Made by a program: the position numbers and the translations under genes. A stretch of 64,000 bases of DNA, from contig NZ_AQWM01000009.1 of the NCBI RefSeq assembly GCF_000376105.1, positions 56,921 to 120,920 on the forward strand, given 5' to 3'. The notes beneath the pieces were generated by a model. The model saw nothing but the letters and a program-made list of their open reading frames with translations, made no database searches and had not been told where the DNA came from. Of the stretch, positions 61,741 to 64,000 are shown one piece after another. Position 1 is the first letter of the stretch; the number at the start of each line of letters is the position of its first letter. This stretch comes from Asticcacaulis benevestitus DSM 16100 = ATCC BAA-896 (lineage in GTDB: Bacteria; Pseudomonadota; Alphaproteobacteria; Caulobacterales; Caulobacteraceae).

Positions 61741-61770
61741 TCCCCCGGACTCGCGTCCGGGGGATTTTTT
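61741..61770. terminator. Bidirectional rho-independent terminator
   Basis: Perfect 10-bp stem TCCCCCGGAC/GTCCGGGGGA with loop TCGC; six T on the plus side and six T on the minus side (AAAAAA preceding). It serves the convergent aldo/keto reductase and DUF4142 genes. Confidence 0.92.
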
Positions 61771-61816
61771 CGCCCGCGATCAGGACGAGGGCACATCCTG
61801 ATCCATGTGTATGGGC

Positions 61817-62476
61817 TTAGTTGCCGCCCTGAGCCACGGCATCCAGCGCGTCGCCATTGGCGTTGAGCACCGGCAGGGTGTTGGCGGCGAAGGTTTTCAC
61901 GGTTTCATCCGTACCGCTGGCGGCATAGGACTTGAAAACGCTCTCGGCCTTGTCGTTCACTTCGCCCTGGGCCGCTACATACTTGGCGTCGAAGTCGGCA
62001 CCCTTAGCAGCCTTCAGCTCGCCCAGCTTGGTCTGGTACTCAGGGGTGTAGTTCTGGTCGAAGTGCATGTCGGTCGTGGCACCTTGAATGGCGGCCACCA
62101 TGCCGTCACGGGTCTTGAGGCCGTTGTCGAGCACTGTCTTGGCGGTCGCCTTCACTTCGGCGCTTTCGCCTTGCGTGGCGGCGAGCTGTGCCGCGGCGAT
62201 GCTGAATTCATTGGCCATGTAAGCTTCGCGGATGAAGTCCTTGGCGGCACCGCTATCGGCGGTCATGGCCGGTGCGGCAGCCGGAGCCATCGCGGTTGTT
62301 GCCTGATCGATCGGCGGGGTAGCCGGCACGGCGTCAGGCGCCGTGGTCGGGGCGGTTACCGGCGGCACAGTAGGGTTGGCGGGCGCGGTCGCGTCCTGGG
62401 CAGAAGCGCTCAGGGCCGTGGCGGCCATGATGGCGACAACAGCGCCGGTGATCTTATAGGAAAGTTTAGTTTTCAT
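61817..62476 (-). CDS. DUF4142 exported protein
   Basis: The protein has 219 residues from ATG 62476 (GAGG 9 nt upstream). Signal peptide (1-27, cleaved after ASA). A Pro/Ala/Thr-rich linker (residues 28-75), then the DUF4142 ferritin-like four-helix region: AAKDFIREAYMANEFSIAAA, AKTVLDNGLKTRDGMVAAI, DKAESVFKSYAASG. The family is often stress-induced and envelope-associated; no enzymatic role is established. Confidence 0.9.
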   Translation of the reverse strand: MKTKLSYKITGAVVAIMAATALSASAQDATAPANPTVPPVTAPTTAPDAVPATPPIDQATTAMAPAAAPAMTADSGAAKDFIREAYMANEFSIAAAQLAATQGESAEVKATAKTVLDNGLKTRDGMVAAIQGATTDMHFDQNYTPEYQTKLGELKAAKGADFDAKYVAAQGEVNDKAESVFKSYAASGTDETVKTFAANTLPVLNANGDALDAVAQGGN

Positions 62477-62702
62477 AACGTCCATCCTCTTTCTGAATAT
62501 AAGCCCCCGATTGAGTGGGTGCGATCTGAGGAGAATGACAATAATGACACGGTTGGCCAGAAATGCGGCTGTTTAAGCAGGATCAAGTATGAGGCCGTTG
62601 CTCAAAAAATAAGAATATCATCAGAATACAGTGACAGGTCTCAAATCTTGTCTTGATAGTGGCAAAAGACCGGCCTTATGCCGACCCGAAACACTTCCAC
62701 AT

Positions 62703-63050
62703 CTATAGAATTTCGAGAACCTTTTCCGGCGGACGCGCCAGCAGCGCGCCCTTGTCGCTGACAACGATGGGACGTTCGACAAGAAGGGGATGCTTGACCA
62801 TGGCGGTCAGGAGACGCGCCTCGCTGACGGAAGGATCGGTCAGGCCCAGCGCTTGCGCGGGCGTGCCTTTGATGCGCAGGAGGTCGCGCGGCTTCAGTTT
62901 CATGGCGTTAAAAAGTGCCACGAGCTGATCCTTCGACCAGCCGGCCTGAACGTAATCAATCATCACCGGCTCTATGCCGTGAGTGCGAATAAGGGCCAGC
63001 ACCTTGCGCGACGTGGCGCACTGCGGACGATGATAGAGGGTGAAGGTCAA
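62703..63050 (-). CDS. ArsC-family arsenate reductase-like protein
   Basis: The protein has 115 residues, thioredoxin-fold ArsC (glutaredoxin-coupled) family. The catalytic cysteine is in YHRPQCATSRKVL, and the arginine triad region appears as TPAQALGL and LLVERPIVVSDKGALLARPP. Together with the adjacent ArsR-type regulator it could reduce arsenate. The Spx/ArsC family also contains members with other roles. Starts 3 nt after the ArsR-like gene. Confidence 0.9.
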   Translation of the reverse strand: MTFTLYHRPQCATSRKVLALIRTHGIEPVMIDYVQAGWSKDQLVALFNAMKLKPRDLLRIKGTPAQALGLTDPSVSEARLLTAMVKHPLLVERPIVVSDKGALLARPPEKVLEIL

Positions 63051-63052
63051 GC

Positions 63053-63397
63053 TCAGACCTTCGCCACCGGACGGTTTTTGAAATAGGCGTGCAGCGATGT
63101 GGCGGCCTCGGCATTCCTCTCGGTGACGTCTTCGAGCAGGAAGCCCATGAGTTCCGCATAGTGGGCGAAATTGGCGCGATAGATGATCGAACGGCCGTCA
63201 CGATAGGCGGTGAGCAGGCCGGCGCCGGTCAGGATGCTAAGGTGGGTCGAGGCCGTGTTGGCCGGTATGCCGTTGCTGGCCGCGATCTTGCCCGCCGCCA
63301 TGCCATCGGGCCCGGCCTGGACGACCGTGCGGAAAACATTCAGACGGCCGGGATGGGCCAGGGCAAACAGATTAACCACCGCATCTTCGCTGATCAT
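63053..63397 (-). CDS. ArsR-family winged-helix regulator
   Basis: The 114-residue protein from ATG 63397 (AAAGG upstream); a TTG-start version is 8 residues longer. Winged helix: NLFALAHPGRLNVFRTVVQA and IPANTASTHLSILTGAGLLT, then YRDGRSIIYRANFAHY. No Cys-rich metal box (ELCVCDL) is seen, so it may sense something other than arsenite. Forms an operon with the ArsC-like gene, which it probably represses. Possible operator: imperfect TTCCT...AGGAA palindrome near 63468-63490. Confidence 0.9.
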   Translation of the reverse strand: MISEDAVVNLFALAHPGRLNVFRTVVQAGPDGMAAGKIAASNGIPANTASTHLSILTGAGLLTAYRDGRSIIYRANFAHYAELMGFLLEDVTERNAEAATSLHAYFKNRPVAKV

Positions 63398-63760
63398 AAT
63401 TCGGCCTTTTGGAAACGCCAACGCCCGTAGAACTATATAAAGAGCGCAACTGACTGGGGAGGGGCTTTCCTATTACGGAACTAAGGAAACATAAAGGCAG
63501 GCTCCGGCCTTGCCCACAAAATTCCCCGTGATCGCAACATTTTAAGGCGATTTAAAAAAAATGGCGCGCCGCCATGGGGCAACGCGCCGTAAGTTGAGGG
63601 AGGAAGGGTTTCATTCCGAGATGCGATGGCTTCGAAGCATCTCGGCAAGGGCAAGCGCCCGTCGCGCCCATTCTTTCAGGAAAAATGGTGCGCGTGAGCC
63701 ATGGGGGACGCCCAGTCCGGCGCTTGAGCTAGTCGCCCGTGAACAATTCAGTTTTTGAAC
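63398..63760. other. 363-bp gap: ars promoter region and reverse family B copy 4
   Basis: The left 100 bp should hold the promoter of the ArsR-like operon. Between about 63610 and 63690, read on the minus strand, are ATTTTTCCTGAAAGAATG, the core-like GGCGCGACGGGCGCTTGCC and a hairpin CCGAGATGC/GCATCTCGG, matching family B in order but with several changes. No gene is seen. The end of the insertion sequence probably lies near 63740. Confidence 0.5.
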
Positions 63761-64000
63761 TCAAGCGGCAAGTTGGCTGTAGTCCGCATAGTTTTTTGTC
63801 TTCGTGACCGCCATGGACAGGGCCATGACGAAGGCACAAAAACTCTTCAGCCAGTTCAAGAGGAGACGGATGTTATGGCCGGCGGCCACCAGGAGGACAT
63901 TGACCGCATCGCCATGTGCTCCGGCAAGCCAGTTCCGCTCGAGTTTTCCATCGGCTTTCATGTGCCCGATGACAGGCTCGATGGCACTTCTGCGTTTCAG
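63761..64000 (-). mobile_element. 3' end of an IS5-type transposase, cut by the window edge
   Basis: Minus-strand frame open to the window end and stopping at 63761. It reads LKRRSAIEPVIGHMKADGKL ERNWLAGAHGDAVNVLLVAA and ends YADYSQLAA. The RSAIEPVIGHMK segment with catalytic Glu, and the GHNIRLLLNWL end, are characteristic of IS5-group (ISL/IS1182-like) transposases. About 79 codons are visible; the rest and the other terminal repeat are outside, so the element cannot be delimited. Confidence 0.85.

Overview
The window looks like chromosomal DNA of an alphaproteobacterium of the Caulobacterales, most likely Asticcacaulis or a close relative. I infer this from the gene set: a ChpT histidine phosphotransferase, a DivJ/PleC-type sensor kinase, MucR, two DUF2336 proteins, a PAS_5 protein, DUF1491, and remnants of a gene transfer agent. 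The genus is inference; no rRNA or tRNA gene was seen. GC content appears to be around 60 percent by eye.

Layout. 1-6.3 kb: a partial ccmI, a protein of unknown function, a PepSY-like/response-regulator/histidine-kinase operon and a DnaJ-type co-chaperone. 6.5-8.2 kb: a decayed fragment of a gene transfer agent (large terminase fused to a gp15-like tail protein, possible small terminase). 8.3-16.2 kb: lipoprotein, a YcgN operon, DUF559, an Uup-type ABC-F ATPase, and a proline-rich protein with a DUF2336 protein. 16.4-24.6 kb: an AraC regulator, a possible sRNA, a lipoprotein cyclophilin, a DUF1295 membrane protein paired with a cyclopropane-fatty-acid-synthase-like methyltransferase, a GH130-like glycosidase and an M15 peptidase. 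24.7-33.6 kb: a TPR-like protein, an aldo/keto reductase, a TetR/MAPEG divergent pair, prfC, hemolysin III, an MFS transporter and a response regulator. 33.9-42.3 kb: an SGNH esterase, a CDF metal exporter, a Tat-exported GH127 glycosidase, SufE and a glyoxalase. 42.6-51.9 kb: two sensor kinases, an MNT/HEPN pair, an orphan DnaA domain IV protein, PAS_5, MucR, DUF2336, cysK and chpT. 52-60 kb: an AsmA protein and a compact cheA-cheW-cheY-cheB-cheR operon. 60.2-64 kb: an aldo/keto reductase, a DUF4142 protein, an ArsR/ArsC pair and the end of an insertion sequence running off the right edge.

How the genes work together. Signal transduction dominates: a PhoP/PhoQ-like pair, a stand-alone receiver, two membrane or soluble HisKA kinases, ChpT (the relay protein between CckA and CtrA/CpdR, here with a full CtrA-type box upstream) and a chemosensory operon without its own receptor gene. 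A second theme is secreted carbohydrate-active and envelope enzymes (GH127, GH130-like, SGNH, M15, AsmA, CFA synthase).

The intergenic spaces are unusually rich in structured repeats. One family has a CCTCCCC/GGGGAGG stem plus a second variable stem (about eight copies or parts of copies). A second has the core GGCGCGCGGTCGCGCTTGCC flanked by three hairpins whose sequences change while pairing is kept (four copies). A third consists of inverted CCACAGATTACACAGATT-type repeats, one of which has expanded into seventeen perfect 9-bp units. I found no CRISPR array and no intact prophage.
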